Shown here piece by piece: positions 49,490 to 59,079 of a stretch of 64,000 nt of DNA (position 1 is the stretch's first letter; each line of letters opens with the position of its first letter). Made by a program: the position numbers and the translations under genes. The stretch lies in assembly GCF_003072125.1 (NCBI RefSeq), contig NZ_QCYH01000007.1, positions 62,001-126,000 of the forward strand, read 5' to 3'. The stretch comes from Pelagivirga sediminicola. Its GTDB lineage: Bacteria; Pseudomonadota; Alphaproteobacteria; Rhodobacterales; Rhodobacteraceae. The notes below the pieces were generated by a model. That model had not been told where the DNA came from, did no database searches, and was given only the letters and a program-made list of their open reading frames with translations.

Positions 49490-50099
49490 GCGCCTTGATC
49501 GCCGCCGCATGTTCGGGCGTGGCGGCAAGGCTGTGCTCGGCCAGCGCGTGCGCCTCGCTCAGCAGGTCGTCAGGTGCCACCAGCCTGTCGAAAAGGCCCC
49601 AGTGATGCGCCGTTTCGGCGTCAATGCGCGCGCCGGTCAGCAGGATCAGCTTGGCCCGCGCGGGGCCGACCAGCGCGGCAAGGCGCGCCGGATCTGACGG
49701 CTGCGGCAAAAAGCCGAGCTTCATCACCGGGTAGAACAGCTTCGCCCCCGGCACCGCCACGCGCAGATCGCAGGCCAGCGCCATGCCGATCGCGCCGCCC
49801 GCGACCGTGCCGTTCAGCGCGGCGACGGTGAGGCAGGGCAGGGCGGCCAGCGCTGATGACAGACGCTCCCACACCGCGCTGGTGGCAAGGCCCGCGCGGG
49901 CAGCATTCAGATCGGCGCCGGCCGAGAACACCTTGCCCGCGCCGGTCAGGATCAGCGCGCGCGCGTCCTGCGGAGCGGCGGCGGCGGCCTCGGCTATGTC
50001 TGCAAGCTCGGCCAGCATGTCCTCGGTCAGCGCGTTCGCCTTGTCCGGGCGGTTCAGCGTGGCGGTCCAGATGCCGCCCTCGCGGGCCAGGTCGATCAC
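49479..50099 (-). CDS. Enoyl-CoA hydratase/isomerase family protein, short
   Basis: 206 residues, beginning (GTG) MIDLAREGGIWTATLNRPDK, with LTGAGKVFSAGADL for the oxyanion hole and AALNGTVAGGAIGMALACD. Family members are usually about 255 residues; the C-terminal trimerisation helices are largely absent. The frame closes cleanly, so this may be a natural short form. GTG overlaps the SDR stop (GTGA). Confidence 0.82.
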   Translation of the reverse strand: MIDLAREGGIWTATLNRPDKANALTEDMLAELADIAEAAAAAPQDARALILTGAGKVFSAGADLNAARAGLATSAVWERLSSALAALPCLTVAALNGTVAGGAIGMALACDLRVAVPGAKLFYPVMKLGFLPQPSDPARLAALVGPARAKLILLTGARIDAETAHHWGLFDRLVAPDDLLSEAHALAEHSLAATPEHAAAIKALIR

Positions 50100-50848
50100 G
50101 CGCCGGCCTCCAGCCCGATGGCGGCGCGGATGTCCGGATCGCGCAGCGAAATCTCGCGGCCCAGATGCGCGTCGGCCTTGTCGCTGCACATCCACAGCAG
50201 GGCGCGCGCGGGCCATTCGGGTGGGATATGCTCGGACCAGTCCAGTCGGCTGACCGGGCTCACGCCGCTGGCCTTGATGTCGCGCTGCATGTCGGTCGCG
50301 ACGGTGCCGGGCGACAGGCCCATGACGCGCAGGCCGTCCGCGCGCCCTTCCAGATCGGCGCTGGCGGTCAGCATGGCGGCGCCGGCCTTGGAGGCGCAAT
50401 AGGCGCTCCACCCCTCGACGGGCCGGTGCGCGGCGCCCGAGGATACCGTCAGGATCGTGCCGCCTCCGGCGGCCTGCATCACCGGCATCGCCGCGCGCAT
50501 GCCGTTATAGACGCCGGTCGTGTTGATGTTGATGGTGCCGGCCCATTCGCCGGGGTCGGACGTGGCCAGCGGCGCCATCGGGCCGATGATCCCGGCATTG
50601 CCGATCAGCACGTCAAGCCCGCCGTGATGCTCCTGCGCCCGCGCGACGGCGGCGTTGAGATCTTCGATTTGGGCCACGTCCCCCGCATGCGCGATCGCGC
50701 CCAGCTCCTGCGCCAGCGCCTCCAGCGGGCCGCGCCCGCGCGCCATCAGCACCAATCGCGCGCCTGCCTCGGCGAAAAGACGCGCGGTTGCCGCGCCGAT
50801 TCCCTGGCTTGCGCCGGTGATCAGCACGCTTTTACCTGTCATGTTCAT
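50096..50848 (-). CDS. Short-chain dehydrogenase/reductase
   Basis: 250 residues: TGASQGIG (11-18), NAGIIG, SSGAAH and the catalytic YCASK. NAD(P)-dependent oxidoreductase, substrate unknown. Start at 50848 supported by GGGAGGGC upstream and by the family N-terminus MNMTGKSVLITGAS. Operon with the enoyl-CoA hydratase, compatible with acyl-CoA metabolism. Confidence 0.88.
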   Translation of the reverse strand: MNMTGKSVLITGASQGIGAATARLFAEAGARLVLMARGRGPLEALAQELGAIAHAGDVAQIEDLNAAVARAQEHHGGLDVLIGNAGIIGPMAPLATSDPGEWAGTININTTGVYNGMRAAMPVMQAAGGGTILTVSSGAAHRPVEGWSAYCASKAGAAMLTASADLEGRADGLRVMGLSPGTVATDMQRDIKASGVSPVSRLDWSEHIPPEWPARALLWMCSDKADAHLGREISLRDPDIRAAIGLEAGA

Positions 50849-50990
50849 GGCTGCCCTCCCTGGCGTTGCCCCCTTCAGTAGCCATCGGCGCGCGCGGGGT
50901 CCAGCATTGGCCGATCTTGCCTGCGTCCCTTGACGCCGGACGCGGATCGCCCGAAGCTGCGCACAAGTTTTCAGAACGAAAGGGTTCACT

Positions 50991-52511
50991 ATGACTGCAT
51001 ACCGATCCGCGGCTGCCATGACCGCCGGTGCCATCCTCACCATGACGGTCGGCACCGCCATGGCCGATGTGACGCCTCAGCAGGTATGGACCGACTGGAA
51101 GGCCTACATGACCGATTTCGGCTATGAGGTGGCGGCCAAGGAAACGCAGTCCGCAGAGGGCCTGACGCTGAACGACATCGTCATGACGTTCAACGATCCC
51201 AACCTGGACGCCGTGACCGAAGTGGCATTCCCCCAGATGTCGCTGCTTGATAATGGCGACGGCACCGTTTCAATCGAGTTTCCCCAAGAGCTGCCCGTCT
51301 CGATGACCACGGACGGGCCGCAGCCTGTCAGCTTTGATATGATCTACAAGTCCACGGGGATGGATCTGAAGGTCGCGGGCGACCCGGAGAAGATGACCTA
51401 CACCTCCGTCGCGGAGGCGATCACCTTGACGATGGACGAGATGACCGTCGGCGAGGACACCGTGAAGTTCGACAAGCTGAGCCTCACGATGAACGATGTC
51501 GACAGCACGACCGTGTCGGAGGCCGGCGATTCGCGCGTCGTCAATCAGGTCGTCACCACGGGGCCCATGACCTATGAGGTGGCATTCGATGCGCCCGATG
51601 AGCCCGGCAACCGGGTGGAATTTTCCGGCATGACCGAGATGCTGAAGATGAACGCCGCGTCCAGCGTTCCGGCGCAGGTCGGTACGGCGGACATGGCGGC
51701 CGCCATCAAGGCGGGCTTTGCGTTGGACGGCAATATCGTCGCCGGTCCGGGAAGCAGCACTTTCGCGTTCACCGAAGAGGACAGCGTCACAAGCGGCACC
51801 ACGAAAAGCGGCGGCGGCAACCTGGCCTTCATGATGGGGCAAAGCGGCATCGAATATGGCGGCGGCACCAGCGATCTGGCCGTCGAGGTCGTCACGCCGA
51901 ACCTGCCGTTCCCGGTCACGATGGAAATGCAGGAGGCCAAGTTCGACCTTGTGATGCCGCTGATGAAAGGCGAAGAGCCGCAGGACGCGGCGCTGAGCTT
52001 CAACCTGAGCGAACTGACGCTGAGCGAGGCGATCTGGGCGATGTTCGACCCCCAGGGCAAGCTGCCGCGCGATCCCGCGACCGTCGCGGTGGAACTGGCC
52101 GCCAAGGTGCGTTTGCTGGGCGATCTGCTGGATCCCGCGATGATGGCCAGCTACGAGGAAGGCGATGAAGTGCCGGCCGAGGTGGAGGCGCTGACGCTTC
52201 AGAACCTGGTCGTGCGCATGATCGGGGCCGAGCTGACCGGCGCGGGCGATCTCACCTTCGACAATGACGACACCGAGACATATGACGGCATGCCCAAGCC
52301 TGTGGGCGACGTGCAGCTCAAGCTGACCGGCGCCAATGCGGTTCTGGACACGCTGGTCGAGATGGGCATGATTCCCGAAGATCAGGTGATGGGCATGCGC
52401 ATGATGATGGGCGTGTTCGCCGTGCCGGTCGAAGGCGAGGACACGCTGAATTCCAAGATCGAGTTCACCGAAGAGGGGCAGATCCTGGCCAATGGCCAGC
52501 GCCTGAAATAA
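50991..52511 (+). CDS. DUF2125 periplasmic protein
   Basis: 506 residues with a signal peptide (about 1-25, cleavage after AMA) and long stretches of beta-strand-like sequence rich in Asp, Met and Thr. Fits DUF2125, known in alphaproteobacteria, with no established function. The acidic, Met-rich composition (MGMIPEDQVMGMRMMMGVF) stands out. Single gene; a strong hairpin follows. Confidence 0.75.
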   Translation: MTAYRSAAAMTAGAILTMTVGTAMADVTPQQVWTDWKAYMTDFGYEVAAKETQSAEGLTLNDIVMTFNDPNLDAVTEVAFPQMSLLDNGDGTVSIEFPQELPVSMTTDGPQPVSFDMIYKSTGMDLKVAGDPEKMTYTSVAEAITLTMDEMTVGEDTVKFDKLSLTMNDVDSTTVSEAGDSRVVNQVVTTGPMTYEVAFDAPDEPGNRVEFSGMTEMLKMNAASSVPAQVGTADMAAAIKAGFALDGNIVAGPGSSTFAFTEEDSVTSGTTKSGGGNLAFMMGQSGIEYGGGTSDLAVEVVTPNLPFPVTMEMQEAKFDLVMPLMKGEEPQDAALSFNLSELTLSEAIWAMFDPQGKLPRDPATVAVELAAKVRLLGDLLDPAMMASYEEGDEVPAEVEALTLQNLVVRMIGAELTGAGDLTFDNDDTETYDGMPKPVGDVQLKLTGANAVLDTLVEMGMIPEDQVMGMRMMMGVFAVPVEGEDTLNSKIEFTEEGQILANGQRLK

Positions 52512-52555
52512 GGCATCTGTTTCCGGCGCGCGTCCCGGTGGGGCGCGGGCGTTCA

Positions 52556-52583
52556 TGCGGGCCGGGGCCTTTCCCGGCCCGCA
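52556..52583. terminator. Strong hairpin after DUF2125 gene
   Basis: GCGGGCCGGG (52557-52566) pairs perfectly with 52573-52582 across a 6-nt loop, extended by one T-A pair. No T-run, so it may stabilise the transcript end or aid Rho-independent pausing. It lies 45 nt after the stop. Confidence 0.45.
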
Positions 52584-52684
52584 ATGCGTGCTGCGCCTGC
52601 CGCCTCCCCCGTGCCGCCCCCCGTGCCTCTTGCGCCAGGCGGGCCTGCGGACTACCTCATGGCCCATGATTTGAAAGGCACCGC

Positions 52685-54034
52685 ATGACGCTTCCTCCTC
52701 TTGACGATCTGGCCCGCGCCATTCTGGACGCCGCGCGCCGCGCGGGCGCCGATGCCGCCGACGCGATCGTGGCCAATGGCGCGAGTCAGGTGATCGACGT
52801 GCGCGGCGGCGCGCTGGAGCAGGCCGAGCGTTCGGAATCTGCCGATATCGGCCTGCGCGTGCTGGTGGGGCAGCGGCAGGCCAACATATCCTCCTCCGAT
52901 ATCCGGACGGAGACGCTGGATATCCTGGCCGAGCGCGCCGTCGCCATGGCGCGCGAGGCGCCCGAGGATCCCCATGCCGGGCTGGCCGATCCCGCGCAAC
53001 TGGCGCAAGGCTGGGACATCGGCGCGCTGCAGCTGTGCGATACCGGCCCCGAGCCGGACCCTGCCGAGCTGCAGCGCCGCGCCGCCGCCGCCGAGGCCGC
53101 CGCGCTGGCGGTGCCCGGCGTCAGCCAGGTGCAGGCCGCCACGGCGGGCTATGAGTGGCGCCATGTGCGCCTTGCCGCCACGAACGGGTTTGTCGCCGAT
53201 CACCAGCGCACGGACTGGTATGTCTCCTGCGCCGCCATCGCCGGGACCGGCGCGGGGATGGAGCGCGACTCGGACGGCGATGCGCGGATCTGGGACGCCG
53301 ATCTGCGCAGTCCCGAGGATATCGGCGCCCGCGCCGGGCGCCGCGCCGCCGAGCGTCTGGGCGCGCGCCGCCCCAAAACCGGCGCCTATCCGGTGCTGTT
53401 CGACGAGCGCATTTCGACCTCGCTGATCGGTCATCTTCTGGGCGCGGCCAATGGCGCCGCCGTGGCGCGGGGCGCCACGTGGCTGCGGGATCGGCTGGGC
53501 AAACAGGTGTTGCCGGACGCCCTCAGCATCATCGAGGATCCGCACCGCCCGCGCGTGGCCGGATCGCGCCCCTATGACGGCGAGGGGCTGCCGACGCAGC
53601 GGCGCGCGATCGTGGATCGCGGCGTGCTCACCGGCTGGGTGCTGGATCTGGCCAGCGCGCGCCAGCTGGGGATGCACTCCACCGGCAATGCCAAGCGCGG
53701 CATGTCCGGACCGCCCCGTCCCGGCACGTGGAACATTGCGCTGACCCAAGGCGAGGCAACCCGCGACGATCTGATCGCGGGGATGGGCACCGGCCTGCTG
53801 GTGACGTCGATGATCGGCTCGACGATCAACCCGAACACCGGTGATTATTCGCGCGGCGCGTCCGGTTTCTGGATCGAGAACGGCGAGATTGCCTATCCGG
53901 TGAACGAGCTGACGATCGCGGGCAACCTGCATGACATGCTGATGCATCTGACGCCTGCCAATGATGCGCGCACGCACCTGTCCTCGGTCGTGCCGTCGCT
54001 TCTGGTGGAGGGCATGACCCTTGCCGGCGCGTGA
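52685..54034 (+). CDS. pmbA: TldE/PmbA-family protein
   Basis: 449 residues, PmbA/TldE length, ending in the conserved EIAYPVNELTIAGNLHDML. TldE pairs with TldD as a protease that removes leader peptides and degrades toxins such as CcdA; the TldE subunit itself lacks the metal site. tldD is not in this window. The next gene starts within its last 14 nt. Confidence 0.9.
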   Translation: MTLPPLDDLARAILDAARRAGADAADAIVANGASQVIDVRGGALEQAERSESADIGLRVLVGQRQANISSSDIRTETLDILAERAVAMAREAPEDPHAGLADPAQLAQGWDIGALQLCDTGPEPDPAELQRRAAAAEAAALAVPGVSQVQAATAGYEWRHVRLAATNGFVADHQRTDWYVSCAAIAGTGAGMERDSDGDARIWDADLRSPEDIGARAGRRAAERLGARRPKTGAYPVLFDERISTSLIGHLLGAANGAAVARGATWLRDRLGKQVLPDALSIIEDPHRPRVAGSRPYDGEGLPTQRRAIVDRGVLTGWVLDLASARQLGMHSTGNAKRGMSGPPRPGTWNIALTQGEATRDDLIAGMGTGLLVTSMIGSTINPNTGDYSRGASGFWIENGEIAYPVNELTIAGNLHDMLMHLTPANDARTHLSSVVPSLLVEGMTLAGA

Positions 54035-54794
54035 CCTGCCGCTGCTGATCGACGCCGCCCGCGCGGCGGGCGAGACGGCGACATCGTTCATCGGAGCCAC
54101 CGTAAAACGCTGGGACAAGCCCGAAGATGCGGGCCCCGTGACCGAGGCCGATCTGGCCGTCAATGATGTGCTGGAGGCCAAGCTGCGCAGCGCGCGCCCG
54201 GCCTATGGCTGGCTCAGCGAGGAGAGCGCGCATGACCCCCTGCGCGCCGCCGCGCCGCGCACCTTCATCATCGATCCCATCGATGGCACGCGCAGTTTCA
54301 TCGACGGCAGCCGCGCCTGGGCGCATGCATTGGCCGTGGTGGACGAGGGGCAGGTGACCGCCGCCGTCGTCTATCTGCCCATGCTGGACCTGATGTATGC
54401 CGCCGCCGCGGGAATGGGCGCGACGCTGAACGGCGTGCCGATCCACGCCAGCGTGACGGACAGTGTCGAGGGTGCGACCCTTCTGGCCGCGCGCCCGATG
54501 CTGGAGGCGCGCCACTGGCGCGGTGTGGTGCCGGCCTTCAAGCGCGAGCACCGCCCGTCGCTGGCCTATCGGCTCAGCCTGGTGGCCGAGGGGCGGTTCG
54601 ACGCGATGCTGACGCTGCGCAAGACGTGGGAATGGGACGTGGCCGCGGGCGATCTGATCCTGCGCGAGGCGGGGGCGATCTCGACCGACCGGCGCGGGCA
54701 GCTCCTGCGCTTCAACAATGCGGTGCCGCAGGTGGATGGCATGGTCGCGGCGGGGCCGCTGCTGCATCGGCAGATGATCGGGGCGTTGGCGTAG
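54021..54794 (+). CDS. Inositol monophosphatase / CysQ-like phosphatase
   Basis: 257 residues: metal ligands EE (67-68) and DPIDGTRSF (85-93), and WEWDVAAGDLI in the C-terminal part. Either 3'(2'),5'-bisphosphate nucleotidase (CysQ) or an inositol-phosphatase relative; sequence alone does not settle it. TTG start overlapping pmbA by 14 nt; no ATG in frame nearby before the conserved region. Confidence 0.85.
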   Translation: MPARDLPLLIDAARAAGETATSFIGATVKRWDKPEDAGPVTEADLAVNDVLEAKLRSARPAYGWLSEESAHDPLRAAAPRTFIIDPIDGTRSFIDGSRAWAHALAVVDEGQVTAAVVYLPMLDLMYAAAAGMGATLNGVPIHASVTDSVEGATLLAARPMLEARHWRGVVPAFKREHRPSLAYRLSLVAEGRFDAMLTLRKTWEWDVAAGDLILREAGAISTDRRGQLLRFNNAVPQVDGMVAAGPLLHRQMIGALA

Positions 54795-54830
54795 ATCCGC
54801 CCGGAATCAAGGGCGCAGCCCGCCGGGCGC

Positions 54831-54857
54831 GCGCCTGCCCGTCCGGCGGGCAGGCGC
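54831..54857. terminator. Hairpin between convergent genes
   Basis: GCGCCTGCCCG (54831-54841) pairs perfectly with 54847-54857, 5-nt loop, followed by TT on the plus strand. It lies 37 nt after the phosphatase stop; plsY ends at 54977 in the other direction. Likely a transcript-end hairpin, with a poor T-run. Confidence 0.5.
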
Positions 54858-54976
54858 TTGGGAGACCGGATGTGTCGTTCAGATGTTGGAGCAGCTTGGC
54901 CGGCATAAGCTGTCTGTCATGACCGTTGCGACGCCAGCCCACGGGCAGGCGCTCGGCCGACTTACGTTGCATGACT

Positions 54977-55585
54977 TCACTTCTGCCCGATCTTCGGCTC
55001 CGTCCCGGCGCGCAGCCGCGCGATGTTCGCGCGGTGCCGCCAGAGGATCAGCGCCGCCAGCAAGATCCCCAGCGCCAGCAGTGACCAGTATCCCAGCAAC
55101 AGCATCCACAGCGGCGCCGTCACCGCCGCGACCAGCGCCGACAGCGACGATATGCGCGTCACCAGCGCCGCCACCAGCCACGCAGCGGAGCACAGCAGCC
55201 CCACCGGCCACGCCAGCGCCAGCATCACACCCAGAAATGTCGCCACCCCCTTGCCGCCGCGAAAGCCCAGCCAGACGGGGAAACAATGGCCCACGAACGC
55301 CGCCAGCCCGGCCATTTGCGCCGCATCCCCGCCCGCCAGCCACCGCGCCAGCAGCACCGCCACCGCGCCCTTCGCCGCGTCCAGCAGCAGCGTTCCCGCC
55401 GCCGCGCCCTTGGACCCGGTTCGCAGGACGTTCGTCGCGCCGATATTGCCCGATCCGATGCTGCGCAGATCGCCAAGGCCGAGGGCGCGGGCCAGGATCA
55501 TGCCCGACGGGATCGAGCCCAGCAGATATCCGGCAATCGTCCAGAAGATCAGCAGCGCGGCGGAGGTTTCAAACAGCGGCATCAT
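54977..55585 (-). CDS. plsY: Glycerol-3-phosphate acyltransferase PlsY
   Basis: 202 residues, five membrane segments, with LLGSIPSG (21-28), GSGNIGATNVLRTGSK (44-59) and GFRGGKGVAT, the three motifs of PlsY. It acylates G3P from acyl-phosphate for phospholipid synthesis. Its ATG overlaps the pyrC stop. Confidence 0.95.
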   Translation of the reverse strand: MMPLFETSAALLIFWTIAGYLLGSIPSGMILARALGLGDLRSIGSGNIGATNVLRTGSKGAAAGTLLLDAAKGAVAVLLARWLAGGDAAQMAGLAAFVGHCFPVWLGFRGGKGVATFLGVMLALAWPVGLLCSAAWLVAALVTRISSLSALVAAVTAPLWMLLLGYWSLLALGILLAALILWRHRANIARLRAGTEPKIGQK

Positions 55586-56871
55586 TCGGCCTCGTATACA
55601 TTTGCGCCGGCCACCCAGGTCGCCAGAACGCGGCCCTGCATCCTTGCGCCGTCAAAGGGCGTGTTCTTGGATTTCGAGCGCAGCGTCGCGCGGTCCAGCA
55701 CGAAGGGCTTGTTCGCATCGAACAGCACCAGATCGGCGGGCGCGCCCGCCGCCAGCCGCCCCGAGGGCAGGCCCAGCCGCCTTGCCGGGTTCAGCGACAG
55801 CGCGCGAAAGAGCGTGGGCAGATCCAGATCGCCCGAATGATAGAGGCGCAGCGCGGCGGGCAGCAGCGTCTCCAGCGCGACGGCGCCTGACGCCGCCTCC
55901 TCGAACGGCAGGCGCTTGCTTTCCTCGTCCTGCGGGGTGTGCATGGAACTGATCGTGTCGATCAGCCCATCGCGCAGCGCGGCGATGACGGCGTGGCGGT
56001 CCTCCTCGCTGCGCAGGGGCGGCTTGACCTTGAAGAAGGTGCGATAGCCGGACACGTCCAGCTCGTTGAGGGTCAGATGGTGGATCGACGTGCCCGCCGT
56101 GATGTCCAGCCCGTTGCGCTTGGCGCGCTCCAGCGCGGGCAGGGCGCGGGCGGTGGTGATCTGGTCCGCGTGATAGCGCGCGCCGGTCATCTCCAGGAGC
56201 GCGATGTCGCGGTCAAGGCCCATCCGCTCGGCCATGGGCGACACGGCGGGCAGGCCGTAAAGAGACGCGAACTTGCCCGAGGTGGCGGCGGCACCGGCCG
56301 ACAGCCCCGGCTCCTGCGGGTGGGCGATGACCAGCGCGCCGAGCGCGCGGGCATAGGTCAGGGCGCGGGCGAAGACCTTGGTATCCTGAACGACATGGTC
56401 GCAATCGGTGAAGGCCACGGCGCCCGCGTCCATCAGGAACCCGATCTCGGTCATCTCGCGGCCCAGGCGGCCCTTGGTGAGCGCCGCCATGGGCAGCACG
56501 TTGACCGGCGCCGCCTCGTTCGCGCGGCGGCGGGCGAATTCCAGCACCTCGGGGCTGTCGATGGCAGGCAGCGTGTCGGGGCGCGTCACAATGGTGGTGA
56601 CGCCGCCCGCCGCAGCGGCCAGCCCGGCGGAGCGATAGCTTTCCTTGTGGCGCTCGCCCGGCTCGCAGACCTTCACGCCGATATCGACGATCCCGGGCGC
56701 CAGATGTTTGCCGCCCCCGTCGATCACGCGCGCAGCCTTTGGCGCGGGCCCGCCATTGCCGTCCGGCAGGATCGCCGCGATGCTGGCGCCGTCCAGCAGG
56801 ACGCTGCCGCGCGCTTCCGTCCCGGCTTCGGGGTCGATCAGGATGGCGTTGGTGATGAGGGTCTGGGTCAT
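55582..56871 (-). CDS. pyrC: Dihydroorotase homologue lacking metal ligands (PyrX/PyrC' type)
   Basis: 429 residues of the amidohydrolase family aligned throughout with type I dihydroorotases. The zinc motif D-x-H-x-H is replaced by DIGVKV (in LAPGIVDIGVKVCEPGER), and the catalytic Asp region (IATDHAPH in active enzymes) reads ISSMHTPQ. It therefore resembles the inactive partner of aspartate transcarbamoylase in Pseudomonas-type complexes. pyrB lies two genes upstream on the same strand. An active dihydroorotase is expected elsewhere. Confidence 0.85.
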   Translation of the reverse strand: MTQTLITNAILIDPEAGTEARGSVLLDGASIAAILPDGNGGPAPKAARVIDGGGKHLAPGIVDIGVKVCEPGERHKESYRSAGLAAAAGGVTTIVTRPDTLPAIDSPEVLEFARRRANEAAPVNVLPMAALTKGRLGREMTEIGFLMDAGAVAFTDCDHVVQDTKVFARALTYARALGALVIAHPQEPGLSAGAAATSGKFASLYGLPAVSPMAERMGLDRDIALLEMTGARYHADQITTARALPALERAKRNGLDITAGTSIHHLTLNELDVSGYRTFFKVKPPLRSEEDRHAVIAALRDGLIDTISSMHTPQDEESKRLPFEEAASGAVALETLLPAALRLYHSGDLDLPTLFRALSLNPARRLGLPSGRLAAGAPADLVLFDANKPFVLDRATLRSKSKNTPFDGARMQGRVLATWVAGANVYEAE

Positions 56872-56957
56872 GGAATACCGCCGGGATTTCGCTGACGCGT
56901 TTCTAGGACATAAACTGCGGCGGTGAAACCTCTTGCGCCCCGCCGCATACGGCGTGC

Positions 56958-57401
56958 CTAGCCCGCCACACCGGCCGCCGAGGCGATGCGCGCCTGCGCC
57001 GCGGACCGGTCCGGCAGGAATTTCAGCAGGTATTTGTCGCCAGACCGGGTGATGACCTGCACCGCCGAGCCGATCCCGCGCACCTTGCCGATATCGCTCA
57101 GCGCGACCGCCGTGGGGCCGGGGCCCAGCAGGCGGCGGTCGGTCAGCTGCCATTCGGATTTCAGCGCATCGGTCGACAGATAGAACGCGCGCAGCGCAAT
57201 CGCGGCCAGCCCGCCGACGGCGCCGGTCCAGACATGCGGATTGCCCAGCGCCGCCAGGATCGCCATCCCTGCCGCCATTGCCGCCGCCGCCATCCACGCG
57301 TGATCGCGCCAATAGGCGCCGCGATCGGCGCGGAAGGTCTGGCGCACGGTCTCATCCGCTGCCAGCGGCGGCAGCGATTGGCGCAGCTCGATCTCGCTCA
57401 C
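56958..57401 (-). CDS. Bacterial PH-like domain membrane protein
   Basis: 147 residues: two hydrophobic segments (about 39-70) followed by a PH-like region (SEWQLTDRRLLGPGPTAVAL; GDKYLLKFLPD) typical of bPH_2 proteins. GTG start overlapping the upstream stop as GTGA; another GTG four codons earlier is possible. Function unknown. Confidence 0.65.
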   Translation of the reverse strand: MSEIELRQSLPPLAADETVRQTFRADRGAYWRDHAWMAAAAMAAGMAILAALGNPHVWTGAVGGLAAIALRAFYLSTDALKSEWQLTDRRLLGPGPTAVALSDIGKVRGIGSAVQVITRSGDKYLLKFLPDRSAAQARIASAAGVAG

Positions 57402-57952
57402 GCCGCGATCCACACCATGACGGCCACCAGCACCGCCAGAACCAGCAGGACGATCATCGCGATGCGCCCCGACATGGCCGCATCCGAGGGCTTCTTGCGC
57501 GGCGCCTGCGCTTCCGGCTCGGGCTGTTGTGGCTGGGCCGAGGCATCGGGCAGCGCGCCGAAGGTGATCGGGCTGCGTGCCTCGGAAAAGCTGGCAATGA
57601 GGCTGAGGGGCGCGCGCGGGCTGAGCGTCTGCGCCGTGCCTGCAAAGGCGCGGGAGGTGACGACCATCACCGCGCCGGTCTGCGCGGCCAGCCGCTCGCG
57701 CATCGGGGCGAGCTGGTCCTCGGGGATGGCGTGCCCTTCGGCCAGATAGCCGGGCAGGCCGACGCCGGTCAGATCGGCGGTGTCGAAGACGTCGATATGA
57801 TCGGGATCCAGCGTCTCGGCCCCCAGCGCGTCGCGCAGGGGCCAGCGGTCGTTGCGGGCCGTGAAGGTGGCAATCTGGTCGGCGGGAATATCCACCGCGA
57901 AGACGCGCACGACGCCTGTCTCATGTGCCGTGATTTCGATCTTGTCGCTCAT
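57398..57952 (-). CDS. Tail-anchored hypothetical protein between pyrB and the PH-like gene
   Basis: 184 residues: a soluble N-terminal domain ([20 protein letters not shown], continuing to about 130), a Pro/Gln/Glu-rich linker ([20 protein letters not shown]), and one C-terminal membrane segment (about 165-184). No family recognised. Its ATG overlaps the pyrB stop (ATGA), so it is expressed with pyrB; it may be a membrane-bound partner (inference). Confidence 0.65.
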   Translation of the reverse strand: MSDKIEITAHETGVVRVFAVDIPADQIATFTARNDRWPLRDALGAETLDPDHIDVFDTADLTGVGLPGYLAEGHAIPEDQLAPMRERLAAQTGAVMVVTSRAFAGTAQTLSPRAPLSLIASFSEARSPITFGALPDASAQPQQPEPEAQAPRKKPSDAAMSGRIAMIVLLVLAVLVAVMVWIAA

Positions 57953-58905
57953 GCCATTACCGTTTCCGTGGTTGCCCGGCTGCGCAGGTTGCGCGCCAGA
58001 AGGTCCATTGCCGCCATGCGCACCGCCACGCCCATTTCCACCTGCTGCTGGATGACGCTGCGGCGCAGGTCATCGGCCAGCTCGCCGTCGATCTCGACCC
58101 CGCGGTTCATCGGGCCGGGATGCATGACGATGGCGTCGGGCGCCGCATGGGCCAGCTTTTCGGCGTCGAGCCCATAGCGGTGGTAGTATTCACGCTCGGA
58201 CGGGATGAAACCGCCGTCCATGCGCTCGCGCTGAAGGCGCAGCATCATTACCACGTCGACGCCCTCCAGCCCCTTTTTCATGTCGTCATACACTTCGGTG
58301 CCGAACTCGGCGATGCCCGCGGGCATCAATGTGGGCGGGCCGATCAGGCGGATGCGGTTCTCCATCTTGCCCAAGAGGATGATGTTGCTGCGCGCCACGC
58401 GGCTGTGGGCGATATCGCCGCAGATGGCGATGTTCAGCCGGTGCAGCCGCCCCTTGGCGCGCCGGATGGTGAGCGCATCCAGCAGTGCCTGCGTAGGGTG
58501 CTCGTGGCGCCCGTCGCCCGCGTTCAGCACGGCGCAGTTCACCTTCTGCGCCAAGAGGTTCACCGCGCCCGAATGGGGATGCCGCACGACCAGAAGATCG
58601 GGGTGCATCGCGTTCAGCGTCATGGCGGTATCAATCAGCGTCTCGCCCTTCTTGATGGAACTGGCCTGCATCGCCATCGACATCACGTCGGCGCCCAGAC
58701 GCTTGCCCGCCAGCTCGAAACTGGCCTGCGTGCGGGTAGAATTCTCGAAAAACATGTTGATCTGGGTGAGACCGGCCAGCGCATCGCCGTATTTCGCCGC
58801 GCTGCGGCCGCGATCGGCGTATTGGTCGGCCAGATCGAGGATCGTGGTGATGTCACGGGGGGCCAGAGGCTCGATCCCCAGAAGGTGGGCGTGGTCGAAG
58901 GACAA
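57949..58905 (-). CDS. pyrB: Aspartate carbamoyltransferase PyrB
   Basis: 318 residues: carbamoyl-phosphate motif [25 protein letters not shown], and [12 protein letters not shown]. Second step of pyrimidine synthesis. Start is TTG ([14 protein letters not shown]) with CCGGAG 8 nt upstream; the frame stays open further upstream through another gene but without homology. No pyrI is seen; the PyrX-like protein downstream would be its partner. Confidence 0.93.
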   Translation of the reverse strand: MSFDHAHLLGIEPLAPRDITTILDLADQYADRGRSAAKYGDALAGLTQINMFFENSTRTQASFELAGKRLGADVMSMAMQASSIKKGETLIDTAMTLNAMHPDLLVVRHPHSGAVNLLAQKVNCAVLNAGDGRHEHPTQALLDALTIRRAKGRLHRLNIAICGDIAHSRVARSNIILLGKMENRIRLIGPPTLMPAGIAEFGTEVYDDMKKGLEGVDVVMMLRLQRERMDGGFIPSEREYYHRYGLDAEKLAHAAPDAIVMHPGPMNRGVEIDGELADDLRRSVIQQQVEMGVAVRMAAMDLLARNLRSRATTETVMA

Positions 58906-59079
58906 GGCGCGGCTCCGGGTTGGGTGCGCTCGTGTTATCGCATGCGGCGCGGCTGCGTTCAATCGGCAAGCCCCGGGGGGCGCGGCGGGCGCTGCGATTT
59001 GAGTATTTGCCCCAGGATGAAGACCGGGGCGGCGCATTGTCCGCTTTCGCCGGTGGCGGAGGCGGAGTAGCCTTGGCGC
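58906..59079. promoter_or_regulatory. pyrB / uracil-DNA glycosylase divergent gap
   Basis: 174 nt. Contains GATTTGAGTATTTGCCCCAG followed by GATGAAGACCGGGG (about 58996-59030), a GTATTT...AGAAG-like pattern I recall from many Rhodobacterales intergenic regions, and CCCC/GGGG arms that can pair. Presumed promoters for both flanking genes; no gene. Confidence 0.4.
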
